64,000 nt of DNA from an uncultured Dehalococcoidia bacterium. Lineage in GTDB: Bacteria > Chloroflexota > Dehalococcoidia > Lucifugimonadales > G958296245. The stretch covers positions 2,098,197-2,162,196 of the forward strand of contig OY282458.1 in the NCBI GenBank assembly GCA_958296245.1, read 5' to 3'. Shown here piece after piece: positions 41,154 to 50,035 of this stretch (the first letter of the stretch is position 1; each line of letters begins with the position of its first letter). Below the pieces are notes generated by a model, which made no database searches, was not told where the DNA came from, and saw only the letters and a program-made list of their open reading frames with translations. Made by a program: the position numbers and the translations under genes.

Positions 41154-42167
41154 GTGGATATTGTCGGTCGAATACGGGGTGATGTACACTGCCAACGGCA
41201 TGGCTCGGATACGCAGCCGCCGTTCGTGTCAGACGCTTTGGGAGGGGATACGCAGATTTCAGCCTTCAGGCACCTAATCAGCACCAGCCAGGCCGACCGC
41301 CCCTGGCTCGAGGACGAGATCTTCCCCCTAGCGGAGCGGCTCAAGGCGGGCAAGGCCCCCGGCGGCGTCTTCACCGGGCGCGCTCTCTACTGCCTCTTCT
41401 ACGAGCCGAGCTTCTTGACCCGCACCTCTTTCGAGCGCGCGATCGACCTGCTCGGAGGCTCTGCCCACCACACCGAGGACGCCTCGCAGTTCTTCCCGGT
41501 GAAGTCACCCAGCTTCATCGACAACATCATGAGTATGCTTGCCAGCCTTCACATCGACATTGTGGTGCTGAGGAGCAGCGAGCCCAGAATAGTTGAACGG
41601 GCGGCGGAGGCTGACGCGCTCCCGATCATCAACGGCGGCAGCAGCGACGACCATCCGACACAGGCCATTACGGACATCCACACCATCGGGCTGGAGCTGG
41701 GCGGCGTCGACGGCGTCACCGTGGCCGTGGTGGGGCGCCCGGACCACAGGAACGTGAGCGCGCTGCTGCGGGGCCTTGCCCTCTTTCGCAAAGTGAAGGT
41801 CCACGTCGTGCCGTTCAGCGGCCAGGCGGACCCGGACGTCGTCCTCTACTGCCAGGAGCGAGGGGTACAGATCGAGGAGGCGGGAATCGAGGCGGTGCGG
41901 GAGGCCGACGTCGTATATCTCAACGGCCCCAGGACTCTCGCGCACGTCCAGTTCCTGCGGGCCAGGGGCGGCTTCAACCTGCGCATCGACAGCGGGTTCA
42001 TGGCAATGCTGAAGCCGCATTGCGTCATACTCGACCCGATGCAGCGGAGCGGAGACTTTCCCATCGAGGTACAGGACCGCAGGCTGGCCTACTACCGTCA
42101 GGCCGAGAACTCGCTCTACGTCCGGATGGCCCTGCTGACCAAGATGCTTGGCGCTTCGGGCGTCTGA
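41154..42167 (+). CDS. Divergent aspartate/ornithine carbamoyltransferase-family protein
   Basis: Up to 337 residues; the true start is uncertain (GTG at 41226 is an alternative). Fold landmarks are present: FYEPSFLTRTSFERAIDLLGG, INGGSSDDHPTQAITDIHTI, LNGPRTL, and RQAENSLYVRMALLTKML. The carbamoyl-phosphate loop, STRTR in true enzymes, reads SFLTR, so the Thr and key Arg are lost, and HPLPR reads DPMQR. It may be inactive, a pseudoenzyme, or use another substrate. No pyrimidine or arginine genes are near. Confidence 0.75.
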   Translation: MDIVGRIRGDVHCQRHGSDTQPPFVSDALGGDTQISAFRHLISTSQADRPWLEDEIFPLAERLKAGKAPGGVFTGRALYCLFYEPSFLTRTSFERAIDLLGGSAHHTEDASQFFPVKSPSFIDNIMSMLASLHIDIVVLRSSEPRIVERAAEADALPIINGGSSDDHPTQAITDIHTIGLELGGVDGVTVAVVGRPDHRNVSALLRGLALFRKVKVHVVPFSGQADPDVVLYCQERGVQIEEAGIEAVREADVVYLNGPRTLAHVQFLRARGGFNLRIDSGFMAMLKPHCVILDPMQRSGDFPIEVQDRRLAYYRQAENSLYVRMALLTKMLGASGV

Positions 42168-42224
42168 GAGGCAGCCTCAGGCTCGCTGCATAGGGAGCGG
42201 CGCCCGTCTTGCACGCCCCGAATG

Positions 42225-43109
42225 CTAGAACACGTTGCGTCCCGGGACCCTGACTCGCACCCTGTACAGCGACGTCGAGGCGGTGATGAACATGCTGCGC
42301 AGGTCGCCGCCGCCCCAGGTGAAGTTGGATACGGCCTCGGGTATGTGGATTACCCCCAAGCCGGCGGCGTCCGGCGCGAAGTAGTGGATACCGCCGGGAC
42401 CTGTGGAGCACAGGTTGCCCTGACTGTCGATCTTCATGCCGTCGGCGACCCCGTCCCGGTCTCCGGTAAGCTCCGCCCAGACCCTGCCGTTTGAAACGGC
42501 GCCTTCCGCGTCGACGTCGAAGACGCGGATATGATTCCTCATGGTGTCGTTGATGAACAGTTGGGACTCGTCCAGTGAGAAGCACAGGCCGTTTGGCTGG
42601 TCGAAGTCCGAGGCCAAGAGCGTCAGGCTGCCGCCGGCGGGGTCGAGCCTGTAGACTCCGCGGAAGTCGAGCTCCGGCTCGCGCGGCACGCCGTAGTACT
42701 CCATTCGCCCAAATGAAGGGTCGCTGAAGTAGATGGCCCCGTCGCTCCTGACGATGACGTCATTGGGGCTGTTCAGTTCCTTGCCCTCGTAGTGCGTGGC
42801 CAGGACGGTAATCGAGCCGTCGGGCTCCGTGCGGGTCACGCGGCTGGTGGCGTGCTCGCAAGTGACCAGCCGGCCGCTCCGGTCGTAGTAGTTTCCGTTC
42901 GCCTTGTTGCTGGGCTGCCGGAAGGTCTGCACGCGCCCGTCGGGGGTCCACTTCCGCATGACGTCGCCCGGCATGTCGCTGAAAATCACGTGCTTCTCAA
43001 GATGATTCCAGATCGGCCCCTCCGTGAAGCTGAACCCTGTGCCGAGCTGTTCGACTTCTATATCGCCCACCACGTCCCGGAACCGCTCATCGCGAATCTC
43101 CACGCTCAT
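42225..43109 (-). CDS. SMP-30/gluconolactonase-family lactonase
   Basis: 294 residues from the ATG at 43109, preceded by AAGGAGG. Six-bladed propeller hallmarks: FTEGPIWNHLEKHVIFSDMP near 28 with the metal Glu, GRLVTCEHATSRVTR, LNSPNDVIVRSDGAIYFSDPSFG near 118 with the metal Asn, FDQPNGLCFSLDESQLFINDT near 168 and DGMKIDSQGNLCSTGPGG near 222 with the metal Asp. These enzymes hydrolyse sugar lactones. It is divergent from the P-loop kinase gene, with a shared 170-bp promoter region. It could serve the same sugar-acid catabolism as the dehydratase at 50036-51169. Confidence 0.92.
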   Translation of the reverse strand: MSVEIRDERFRDVVGDIEVEQLGTGFSFTEGPIWNHLEKHVIFSDMPGDVMRKWTPDGRVQTFRQPSNKANGNYYDRSGRLVTCEHATSRVTRTEPDGSITVLATHYEGKELNSPNDVIVRSDGAIYFSDPSFGRMEYYGVPREPELDFRGVYRLDPAGGSLTLLASDFDQPNGLCFSLDESQLFINDTMRNHIRVFDVDAEGAVSNGRVWAELTGDRDGVADGMKIDSQGNLCSTGPGGIHYFAPDAAGLGVIHIPEAVSNFTWGGGDLRSMFITASTSLYRVRVRVPGRNVF

Positions 43110-43281
43110 CTGTCGATCCTCCTTCGGTTGCCCTCCGGCGCCGGCGATGATACCACGTAACTTCACCGGCGGATAATCAGCGCCCGGAGACAGGACGGCC
43201 CATATCTTTGCTATCCTATTGGAGGCGGCAGCTTGCAGCCGCTCAGGGCCCGGCGTCTCCGCCGGGGAGGAGGCGCAAACT

Positions 43282-44001
43282 ATGAACATCATTATGACCG
43301 GGTGCGAGTTCGCCGGTAAGACGACCTTGGCAGACGGGATCGTGGAGTGGTGCGAGCGCAATATGGGAGGCAGCAGCCACTTCCACGATCACTTCACCAT
43401 ACCGTCATCGGAGCTGACGGGCCAGGCCGCTGAGGAGTATAAGACGGCCCACCCCCAGATCAAGGAGATGCTCCAGCGCTTCATGATCTCCTACCACGTC
43501 TCGCCGTCGTTCTACGGCAATCCCGACCACAACCTGATGGGCGCCCACGTAGAGGAGGCAGTGTACGCGCCGTTGTACTACGGGTACGGCGGTAAGGACA
43601 GCGAGGCTCCTTCACGCAGCCCCGAGGGTCAGCGTACGGAGTTGGCCCGCCATTTCGAGGAGGAGATCTTGGAGCGGGCCCCGGAGGCCGTGCTCGTGCT
43701 GGTCGAGGCCTCCCCGGAGGTCATCAAGCAGCGAATGCGGGCCAACGTCTTCCCCAGCGCCGAGACCGTCGCCGCGCAGCGGCGGTCTAAGCCGTTCGGA
43801 GAGCCGACCCGCGGCGTGGTGCGCGAGGAGGACGTTGCGCTGGTACTCGATAGGTTCCGGGAGGAGTTCGCCGCCTCGCTGCTGAGGAACAAGATGGTCC
43901 TGGACACTACCTCCGTGACGCCTGAAGAGACGTTGGCCCAGTTTCTGGAGAAGATGGAGCCGTTCTTTACGGGCGCCGACCGTCAGCGGATGTGCGGGTG
44001 A
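43282..44001 (+). CDS. P-loop kinase-like protein of unknown substrate
   Basis: 239 residues from the ATG at 43282, supported by GGGGAGGAGG upstream. Walker A GCEFAGKTTL at 7-16 begins right at the N-terminus as in nucleoside and nucleotide kinases. LVEASPEVIKQRMRAN near 156-171 resembles the LID/second-substrate region of such kinases, with a His-rich SSHFHDHFTIPSSEL near 34-48. I cannot assign the substrate. It stands alone between SMP-30 (divergent) and an ABC exporter. Confidence 0.75.
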   Translation: MNIIMTGCEFAGKTTLADGIVEWCERNMGGSSHFHDHFTIPSSELTGQAAEEYKTAHPQIKEMLQRFMISYHVSPSFYGNPDHNLMGAHVEEAVYAPLYYGYGGKDSEAPSRSPEGQRTELARHFEEEILERAPEAVLVLVEASPEVIKQRMRANVFPSAETVAAQRRSKPFGEPTRGVVREEDVALVLDRFREEFAASLLRNKMVLDTTSVTPEETLAQFLEKMEPFFTGADRQRMCG

Positions 44002-44079
44002 ATTTGCTAGAGTGGTACGCGGCAGTCTGATAAGACGCCGACTCGCCCCTGACGGGGTGGTTGAATCGGGAGCGATGGT

Positions 44080-45060
44080 TTGAACGGCAAGGCGATTGTT
44101 GCAGAGGGGCTGGTCCGCGACTTCGGCGAGGTGCGGGCTGTCGACGGCGTCGATCTGTCGGTGGCCGAAGGCGAGGTCTACGGCTTCCTCGGACCCAACG
44201 GCGCGGGCAAGTCCACCGTCGTACGCATGCTCACGACCTTGCTCCTACCGACCTCCGGGCGAGCCACTGTCGCGGGGGTGGACGTGGTCGTCCAGCCCAA
44301 GCGCGTGCGCATGCGTATTGGCGCCGCTCTTCAAGACGCCGCCTTGGACAATAAGCAGACGGGCCGGGAGCTTCTGAGGCTGCAGGCGAGGCTGTTCGGA
44401 CTGTCCGGGCGGGAGGCCAAGAGCCGCATACGGGAGCTGGAGCGCCTGATAGACATCGACGAAGCGATGGACAGGCTCATCAGTACGTATTCGGGCGGTA
44501 TGAAGAGACGCCTCGACTTGGCGGCTGCATTGATTCACAGCCCGAGAGTACTGTTCCTCGACGAGCCGACGACCGGGCTCGACCCCATCAGCCGTGTCCG
44601 TGTTTGGGAAGAGGTGCGGCGGGTCAACAAGGACCTGGGCGTGACGATATTCCTCACCACGCAGTACCTCGAGGAGGCGGATTCCCTCGCCGACAGGGTG
44701 GGGATCATCGACGCCGGCAAGCTGGCCGCCGAGGGGGCGCCCTCATACCTGAAGCGCACGGTGGGGTCGGACATCATCATCGCCGAAATAGAGGGCGACA
44801 CGTCGGCGGCTCATCACGCCGTCCGCAACGTCGAGGGCGTCAGCGAGGTCGAGGCTCACGAGACCGAGTTGACGATCAGTGTCGAGAACGGACCGGCGTC
44901 GATCAGCAGGGTGGCGCTCGCTCTTCACGAGTTGGAGGTGACGGTCCACAATCTCACACTTCGGACACCCACGCTCGACGACGTGTTCCTCAGCGTCACC
45001 GGCGCCAGGCTGGAGGTCGACGCGACTGTGGACTCGCCCGCCGGCACGGACGCGTCATGA
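44080..45060 (+). CDS. ABC exporter ATPase, DrrA-like
   Basis: 326 residues starting at TTG with GGGAG upstream. Walker A GPNGAGKSTVVRML near 38, signature YSGGMKRRLDLAAALIHSP near 140, Walker B VLFLDEPTTGLDPISR near 160, and the C-terminal extension (ARLEVDATVDSP) typical of daunorubicin-resistance-type ATPases. Its stop overlaps the permease start (ATGA). Together they form a two-gene drug or lipid exporter. Confidence 0.92.
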   Translation: MNGKAIVAEGLVRDFGEVRAVDGVDLSVAEGEVYGFLGPNGAGKSTVVRMLTTLLLPTSGRATVAGVDVVVQPKRVRMRIGAALQDAALDNKQTGRELLRLQARLFGLSGREAKSRIRELERLIDIDEAMDRLISTYSGGMKRRLDLAAALIHSPRVLFLDEPTTGLDPISRVRVWEEVRRVNKDLGVTIFLTTQYLEEADSLADRVGIIDAGKLAAEGAPSYLKRTVGSDIIIAEIEGDTSAAHHAVRNVEGVSEVEAHETELTISVENGPASISRVALALHELEVTVHNLTLRTPTLDDVFLSVTGARLEVDATVDSPAGTDAS

Positions 45061-45860
45061 GTTCTACGGCGGGTCCCCCGGCGTTGGAGCGAAAGAGGCG
45101 CTTGGCGTTCTTCTCGGACGTCGCGGCAGTGGGTGGCAGGGCGCTCCGCTCCATCCGCAGGGACCCGGAAGCGGTCATTCCCGCTCTGGTCATCCCGGTC
45201 TTCTTCTTCGTAGTCAACGTGGGCGCATTGCAGGACTTTGCCGAGGGCATACCGGGGCTCGACTACAAGGCCTTCCAGCTTCCGGTGGCGATCATCTTCG
45301 CTGTCACCGGTATGTCCAGGGCGCTGGTGGTCGTCTCAGATATTCAGAGCGGCTACTTCGACCGGCTCGCCATCACGCCCGTGAACCGGCTGTCCCTGCT
45401 CCTGGGCCTCATGGTGGCTGACTTGAGCATGGTGGTTCTTCTGACCCTGCCGGTCTTGGTCCTTGCGTTCGTAGTGGGGGTGCGGTTCGAGACGGGGTTC
45501 TTGGGGATTCTGGCGTTCATCGGCATAGCCGGGGCCTGGGCGATAGCATATTCCGGCTTCGCATATGCAATTGCCTTCAGGACTGGGAACCAGGCAGCGG
45601 TAAACACCAGCTTCCTGCTGTTCTTTCCATTCCTCTTTCTGACAACGGTCTTCTTGCCTAAGGAAGCTCTGACGGACTGGATGTCCACCATGGCGGGCTA
45701 CAATCCCGTGACGTACCTACTGGAGGCCCTTCGCTCACTGGTGTCAGGCGGCTGGGATTCCGGGGCGCTCGCCAGAGGGTTGGGATCCATAGGAGGGGTG
45801 GGCGCGCTCAGCCTAACACTCGCCCTGCTGGCGCTGCGAGGGCGCGTCAGCAGGGGATAG
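45057..45860 (+). CDS. ABC-2 type exporter permease, DrrB-like
   Basis: 267 residues from the ATG overlapping the ATPase stop; the longer in-frame reading from 44604 lies inside the ATPase gene and is rejected. Six membrane helices are visible, e.g. VIPALVIPVFFFVVNVGAL, LMVADLSMVVLLTLPVLVLAFVVG and NTSFLLFFPFLFLTTVFLP, the last close to the conserved ABC-2 signature before a PLTY-like segment (YNPVTYLLEALR). It pairs with the ATPase as the membrane half. Confidence 0.92.
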   Translation: MSSTAGPPALERKRRLAFFSDVAAVGGRALRSIRRDPEAVIPALVIPVFFFVVNVGALQDFAEGIPGLDYKAFQLPVAIIFAVTGMSRALVVVSDIQSGYFDRLAITPVNRLSLLLGLMVADLSMVVLLTLPVLVLAFVVGVRFETGFLGILAFIGIAGAWAIAYSGFAYAIAFRTGNQAAVNTSFLLFFPFLFLTTVFLPKEALTDWMSTMAGYNPVTYLLEALRSLVSGGWDSGALARGLGSIGGVGALSLTLALLALRGRVSRG

Positions 45861-45887
45861 CCGCGACCGGCTCGCATTGGGGGGCGC

Positions 45888-45963
45888 TGGCGCGCCCGGC
45901 AGGATTCGAACCCGCGACCCTCGGTTCCGAAGACCGATGCTCTATCCGCTGAGCTACGGGCGC
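45888..45963 (-). tRNA. tRNA-Arg (anticodon TCG)
   Basis: 76 bases on the minus strand: acceptor GCGCCCG/CGGGCGC, D arm GCTC...GAGC, anticodon stem TCGGT/ACCGA with loop CTTCGGA, T arm GCGGGTTCGAATCCTGC, encoded CCA. It reads CGA codons. Confidence 0.93.
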
Positions 45964-46007
45964 GCGCCGGAGGGCATGTGTGCGGCAGGTCTGCCGGCAG
46001 AGGGCGG

Positions 46008-46448
46008 CTAGGACTCGGCGTGCTCAGGGGGCGGGTTCCCGCCCACCAGGATGTACGTGAACGGGCCGTCGCCCGTGTTCTCCACGTAGTGGTCGGTGAA
46101 GGGGGGTACGAAGACCCACGTCCCTACCTCCGCGGTCCTCTCCTCGCCTCCGACGATCACCTTCGCCGTGCCTTCGATTACGTAGAAGTACTGGAAGGTC
46201 TCGTGCCTGTGGGCCTCGTAGACCCCTCCCGGGGCGAAGGAGTTGGCCCCCATCCACAGGTTGGAGCCGAACCCGAACCTGTCCTCGGCCTGGGCGCTGC
46301 CGGGCATAGTAAAGCCCCGCACTCGGGTCTGCTTGTACTTGCGTCCAGTCCTCTCCGTCGACCCCGTATACTCCTCATGGTCGTGATCGACGTACTCTTC
46401 GTTGAGCCACTTGACGTACTCGGACGGCTTCCAGATGTACTTGGGCAT
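46008..46448 (-). CDS. Single-domain cupin
   Basis: 146 residues. Motif 1 is visible as GGVYEAHRHETFQYFYVIEG near 93-112, giving HxH and the distal Glu of the metal site; motif 2 is GTWVFVPPFTDHYVENTGD near 122-140 with the fourth His. The N-terminal 60 residues are charged and not part of the barrel. Small cupins are isomerases, dioxygenases or binding proteins; no specific reaction can be read from this one. It lies between two tRNA genes. Confidence 0.88.
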   Translation of the reverse strand: MPKYIWKPSEYVKWLNEEYVDHDHEEYTGSTERTGRKYKQTRVRGFTMPGSAQAEDRFGFGSNLWMGANSFAPGGVYEAHRHETFQYFYVIEGTAKVIVGGEERTAEVGTWVFVPPFTDHYVENTGDGPFTYILVGGNPPPEHAES

Positions 46449-46593
46449 GTCTTACCTCACAACTTCCTTCACCCGTTAATCCAAGGCCTCGCAGGGGACT
46501 TCCTCGGGTAACAGCTTGGCGAGCATGCGCCGATGCCGGAGGGGCCTGCTCATCTCAGGCACGCGGGAGACCCGCCGCACGCACTCGGTTTGG

Positions 46594-46672
46594 TGGCGAC
46601 CCCGACCGGACTCGAACCGGCGATCTCCGCCTTGACAGGGCGGTGTGTTAATGCCATCTACACCACGGGGCC
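46594..46672 (-). tRNA. tRNA-Asp (anticodon GTC)
   Basis: 79 bases on the minus strand: acceptor GGCCCCG/CGGGGTC, D stem GTGT/ACAC with an 11-base loop, anticodon stem CCGCC/GGCGG with loop CTGTCAA, T arm GCCGGTTCGAGTCCGGT, discriminator G and encoded CCA. Confidence 0.92.
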
Positions 46673-46718
46673 GCGATGGTAGCCCGGCGCCTCCGAACAG
46701 CAGAGACGGAAGACGGGC

Positions 46719-46795
46719 TGGTGGGCGGTATTGGATTTGAACCAATGACCTCTGCGATGTCAACGCAGCGCTCTAGGCCGCTGAGCTAACCGCCC
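46719..46795 (-). tRNA. tRNA-Val (anticodon GAC)
   Basis: 77 bases on the minus strand: acceptor GGGCGGT/ACCGCCC, D arm GCTC...GAGC, anticodon stem CTGCG/CGCAG with loop TTGACAT, T arm ATTGGTTCAAATCCAAT, discriminator A and encoded CCA. It stands 46 bp upstream of tRNA-Asp, probably in one transcript. Confidence 0.93.
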
Positions 46796-46989
46796 CTCTA
46801 GTCGCCTAGTCTAGCTGCACTCCCTTGACGCCGCATACAGTTTAGCAAGCACGGAAGGAGACGGTCAAGCGACTGTACTCGTCCATAACAAGCGCGAGAG
46901 CCTCCCCAACCTGTCATTCCGAACGCAGCGCCAGCGGAGTGAGGAGGGCGATTCCCTGCATCCCTAACCAAGTCTGAACACGAACGAGT

Positions 46990-47171
46990 GTAACTGTTCA
47001 GACCCCGTGAGGCCTGGAGGGGGAAGGCCAGATGAGGTTCCCATCTCTGGAAGGGGGGTCTGGGGGCTGTACCCCCGGTTACCAGGGCGGGGGGGATCTA
47101 AAGACGTCTGCTTTATCAAGACGCCTGCTTTATCGGGGCCACGCCAGCCGAAATGGAGTCTGAACAGTTAC
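46990..47171. repeat. MITE-like element, copy A
   Basis: 182 bp bounded by perfect 14-bp inverted repeats, GTAACTGTTCAGAC (46990-47003) and GTCTGAACAGTTAC (47158-47171). No coding capacity. The interior is G-rich and holds two tandem 17-bp units (AAGACGTCTGCTTTATC and a one-base variant, 47101-47134). A partial inverted copy of the end (GTCTGAACA at 46972) stands just outside. The rest of 46796-47226 has no gene. Confidence 0.75.
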
Positions 47172-47238
47172 GGGTCCTGTTACGGGTCGCGCTGGATGTT
47201 GTACTATTCCATGCGCCATTTTAAAGATGGGGTTTGCT

Positions 47239-47895
47239 ATGGTTCGGATTGCTCTAGCCATGAGTTTCGCATCGTTGTTGGTGATCGCGAACGTCATCAC
47301 AGTGAAGCTCATCGGAGTGGGCGACTGGGTCCTCCCCGCGGGGGTGATCGCCTACCCATTCACCTTCTTGGTCACCGATACGGTATCCGAACTGTATGGT
47401 CGAAAGGTAGCCACGCGCATAGTGTGGTACGGGTTCGGGATCAGTGTATTCATGGTGGCGCTTGTGTACGTGGCCGGTGCGCTGCCCCCCGCTGACATCT
47501 GGACGGACCAGGACGCCTACGACAAAATTCTGGGCGGTGTGCCTCGGATCGTTCTAGCCTCGATGATCGCCGTCGTGATATCCCAGCATCACGACGTCGT
47601 GGTGTTCCACCTTCTGCGGCGCGCCACGGACGGCCGCCACCTGTGGCTGCGCAACAACGTCTCGACCATCATATCCCAGACCATTGACACTGGGCTATTC
47701 GTCTCGATCGCCTTTGCCGGCACCGTGCCGACGGGAACACTGTTCAACATAATGGCCACGCAATACGTGGTGAAGGTGGGGGTGGCCGTGGTCGACACGC
47801 CGTTGGTGTACGCCTTGGTCGGAGCGGTGAGGCGCTACTCGGAGAATGAGGACAAGGCCGCCAAGCCCCAAGCGGCCGGCTCCACGCTAACGTAA
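47239..47895 (+). CDS. Queuosine precursor transporter (YhhQ/VUT family)
   Basis: 218 residues from the ATG at 47239 (47227 is an alternative, giving 222). Six hydrophobic helices with family signatures FTFLVTDTVSELYGRKVA near 46-63 and IISQTIDTGLFVSIAF near 145-160. The family imports queuosine precursors such as preQ1 or queuine in bacteria. It stands alone behind a MITE-like repeat. Start chosen at MVRIALAMSF because the membrane helix follows directly. Confidence 0.88.
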   Translation: MVRIALAMSFASLLVIANVITVKLIGVGDWVLPAGVIAYPFTFLVTDTVSELYGRKVATRIVWYGFGISVFMVALVYVAGALPPADIWTDQDAYDKILGGVPRIVLASMIAVVISQHHDVVVFHLLRRATDGRHLWLRNNVSTIISQTIDTGLFVSIAFAGTVPTGTLFNIMATQYVVKVGVAVVDTPLVYALVGAVRRYSENEDKAAKPQAAGSTLT

Positions 47896-47921
47896 CAGGC
47901 GCGGGGGCGGCGCGGGCTGCT

Positions 47922-49205
47922 TCAATCGAAGTGGCGCAGACCTTCGTAGAACCAGGAGATGGGCAAAGATATCTCGGCGTTGGTGCTGACGCCGCGCTGC
48001 TGTTCCGGCGGCAGGTCGTAGCCGGTGACGCCCTCATCATCCACGTAATAGTAGGACCTCTCGGCAGTGTGGAAGTGTATCAGCGCAGTGTCCTTCCAAA
48101 ACGTCAGGTAGGGATACGTGCCCTCCATCTCGCATGGGGGAAGCTTTGGCGCCAGTTCCATAGCGCGGTAGTTGCCGATAGGCGGCGGCTCGACGTACAC
48201 GCGGTCATCTTCGCCGTATATGGAGAATATGTTGCGCCCGCGCAGCCAGGTCGTGCCTCCGTCCTTGCTGATGGCGGTCGAGAGCCTGTGACGCTGCAGC
48301 CCGCGCTCTATCTCGTCGGGCGACGACTGGTTCCAGATGACCAGGAGATCGCCTGTGTCCGGTACCCGTCTGAGGGCCGCAGGCGCCAACGCTGTCGCCA
48401 AGGTGCTCGGCTCGGGATGCGACCAAGTGGCGCCGTTGTCCGCCGACCACGACTGGAAGAACCTGCCTAGGGGTGTGCGCATGAGCATCAACAGACGGCC
48501 GGGGCTAACCTCCGCTACTACGGGCTCGTTGCAGCGCCAGTGGCCCCCGGCGCTGAAGTCCAGCGTGACGAACAACTCCCCGCCGCCTCCCCACTTCCCC
48601 TTGCCCTCGTTGGTGTGCCAGGTCTCCCCCTCGTCATCCGAGTAGTAAGCCCAGCAGTACGTGAAGAAGTGTTCGTAGCCGTGGTGGCCGATTAGTGCGG
48701 TCCCGTCGCCGTACAGGGCCCTGCCCTTCTCGCGGACGGTCTTGCCCACCAGAGCATACGCAGCCCCCACTACGCGGCCCGTGTCCGTAACGGTCGCTCC
48801 GAACAGCACGGCATTGTTGAACGGCTCCGACACCTGAACGGGATTGGACCACGTCTGCCCTTCGTCCGTGGACTTGGCGAACGCGACGTCGTAGCCGTAC
48901 TGCTCCCGTCCTTCAACCTGGGTGCGCGGGGGGCTCCAGAAAGCTCCCAGCGCGCCTGACTTGAGCCGCACTACGTGGCGCAGATTGCCGCCCAATTCGC
49001 GTTCGTCAGCGTCCCTTATGGGCGTGGGATCCCCCCACGTCCTACCTCCGTCCGCAGAGAACGCCTTCTTGCCGCCCAGCAGGCCGAAGAGACCGCCATC
49101 CTCCAGTTCGGCGGCGGCGAATGGGAAGCCGTCCTTGGCCAAGTGCAGGTGACCGATCTCCTTGGGTAGACAGGCGCGCAGCCGTTCCTCGAAGTTCGTG
49201 GTCAT
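47922..49205 (-). CDS. BNR/Asp-box sialidase-family protein
   Basis: 427 residues from the ATG at 49205 (GGGGAGAG upstream); the longer reading to 49307 would run through tRNA-His. Five Asp boxes, SxDxGxTW type, mark a six-bladed propeller: SADGGRTWG, STDEGQTWS, SDDEGETWH, SADNGATWS and SKDGGTTWL. There is no signal peptide, so it seems cytoplasmic. Relatives include sialidases and other glycosyl hydrolases, but I see no clear arginine triad or RIP motif, so the substrate is open. Confidence 0.85.
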   Translation of the reverse strand: MTTNFEERLRACLPKEIGHLHLAKDGFPFAAAELEDGGLFGLLGGKKAFSADGGRTWGDPTPIRDADERELGGNLRHVVRLKSGALGAFWSPPRTQVEGREQYGYDVAFAKSTDEGQTWSNPVQVSEPFNNAVLFGATVTDTGRVVGAAYALVGKTVREKGRALYGDGTALIGHHGYEHFFTYCWAYYSDDEGETWHTNEGKGKWGGGGELFVTLDFSAGGHWRCNEPVVAEVSPGRLLMLMRTPLGRFFQSWSADNGATWSHPEPSTLATALAPAALRRVPDTGDLLVIWNQSSPDEIERGLQRHRLSTAISKDGGTTWLRGRNIFSIYGEDDRVYVEPPPIGNYRAMELAPKLPPCEMEGTYPYLTFWKDTALIHFHTAERSYYYVDDEGVTGYDLPPEQQRGVSTNAEISLPISWFYEGLRHFD

Positions 49206-49264
49206 GTGATAACTCTCCCCGGACGGGTGCTCCCCGGGTTGGGGGTTGATGGTAATCGACGCCG

Positions 49265-49341
49265 TGGGGTGAGCGAAGGGATTCGAACCCTCGATCTCCA
49301 GGGCCACAACCTGGCGCCTTAACCACTAGGCCACGCTCACC
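49265..49341 (-). tRNA. tRNA-His (anticodon GTG)
   Basis: 77 bases on the minus strand, including the extra 5' G (G-1) opposite discriminator C73, the tRNA-His identity mark. Acceptor GTGAGCG/CGCTCAC, anticodon stem CCAGG/CCTGG with loop TTGTGGC, T arm GAGGGTTCGAATCCCTT, encoded CCA. Confidence 0.94.
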
Positions 49342-49676
49342 GCGCAGCATGGGGATTCTAGCACCGCCGTCTTCATACGGTCAAACAGCCGCAACTGTTC
49401 GGGGGCCTTTCCAAAGTCAGGGTGTTAGGACTCAGGTAATAGGTCTGAGCGCGCGGCGCGACAGATGCTTCGGCTTCGCTCAGTATGACAGTGACGGACC
49501 GTTGGGAAGGACCTGGAACTGTTCGGGGGATGGTTGACAGGCGAGACTTCGTTATGTTCCCCTTAAATTGGTGTCAGACATTGGGCCTGGCCGGCTCAGG
49601 CATCCGAAGAAGTTGTGGCTGCTGGACCGTAACTTGGACCTCGCGGGGTACGTACCTTAGATACAGGAGATGGCTC
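49342..49676. other. Intergenic stretch with decayed repeat pieces
   Basis: No gene seen. It holds two solitary MITE-end motifs (AACTGTTCGGG near 49392 and 49516) and the phrase CTTCGGCTTCGCTCAGTATGACAG near 49470, which looks like a dispersed intergenic repeat. Confidence 0.5.
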
Positions 49677-49868
49677 ATGATGGCACATTGGAGATTGTTG
49701 GTACTACTGATCGTCGCTGGATTCGTTTCGGGCGTCGCGGTCGAGATAGCGGGAGAGAGGTGGCCGGATGCGGGCGCCGTGGTTCACTATCCGATTGGGG
49801 TTGGCGTCGCGGTCATCATCGGACTGCTGACCGCCTGGGGTCTTTCGCTCATCAAGTCAGGGGAATAG
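49677..49868 (+). CDS. Small two-helix membrane protein
   Basis: 63 residues with CAGGAG upstream of the double ATG. Two hydrophobic helices (WRLLVLLIVAGFVSGVAVEI and YPIGVGVAVIIGLLTAWGLSL) are joined by a short GERWPDAGAVVH loop; the C-terminus is SLIKSGE. I do not recognise the family. Repeat debris on both sides means it could be an isolated conserved gene or a chance frame; the membrane-helix pattern favours a real gene. Confidence 0.5.
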   Translation: MMAHWRLLVLLIVAGFVSGVAVEIAGERWPDAGAVVHYPIGVGVAVIIGLLTAWGLSLIKSGE

Positions 49869-50035
49869 AACCACAAAGAGGACACCACTAATTCCGTCTT
49901 CCCGGCGCAGGCCGGAACCTCAGGGTGGTGCGGGCGAGACGCCCGCGCTCCTAATCTGGGGCAGACTCGAACTGTTCAGTCTCCATGAGCCGAACCGTGA
50001 GACCGGCGCGCTGGCGGCCAAGCCCTAGGGAACCC

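Noticed and set aside
44604-45860. 418-residue version of the ABC-2 permease
   Set aside because: The first 150 residues lie within the ATPase gene in another frame and are Arg/Gly-rich; the ATGA-overlapping start at 45057 fits the family.
47227-47238. Upstream ATG of the queuosine-precursor transporter
   Set aside because: Possible, but the start at 47239 places the first membrane helix normally; the difference is four residues.
49206-49307. N-terminal extension of the sialidase-family protein
   Set aside because: It would run through tRNA-His; the ATG at 49205 has a good ribosome site.
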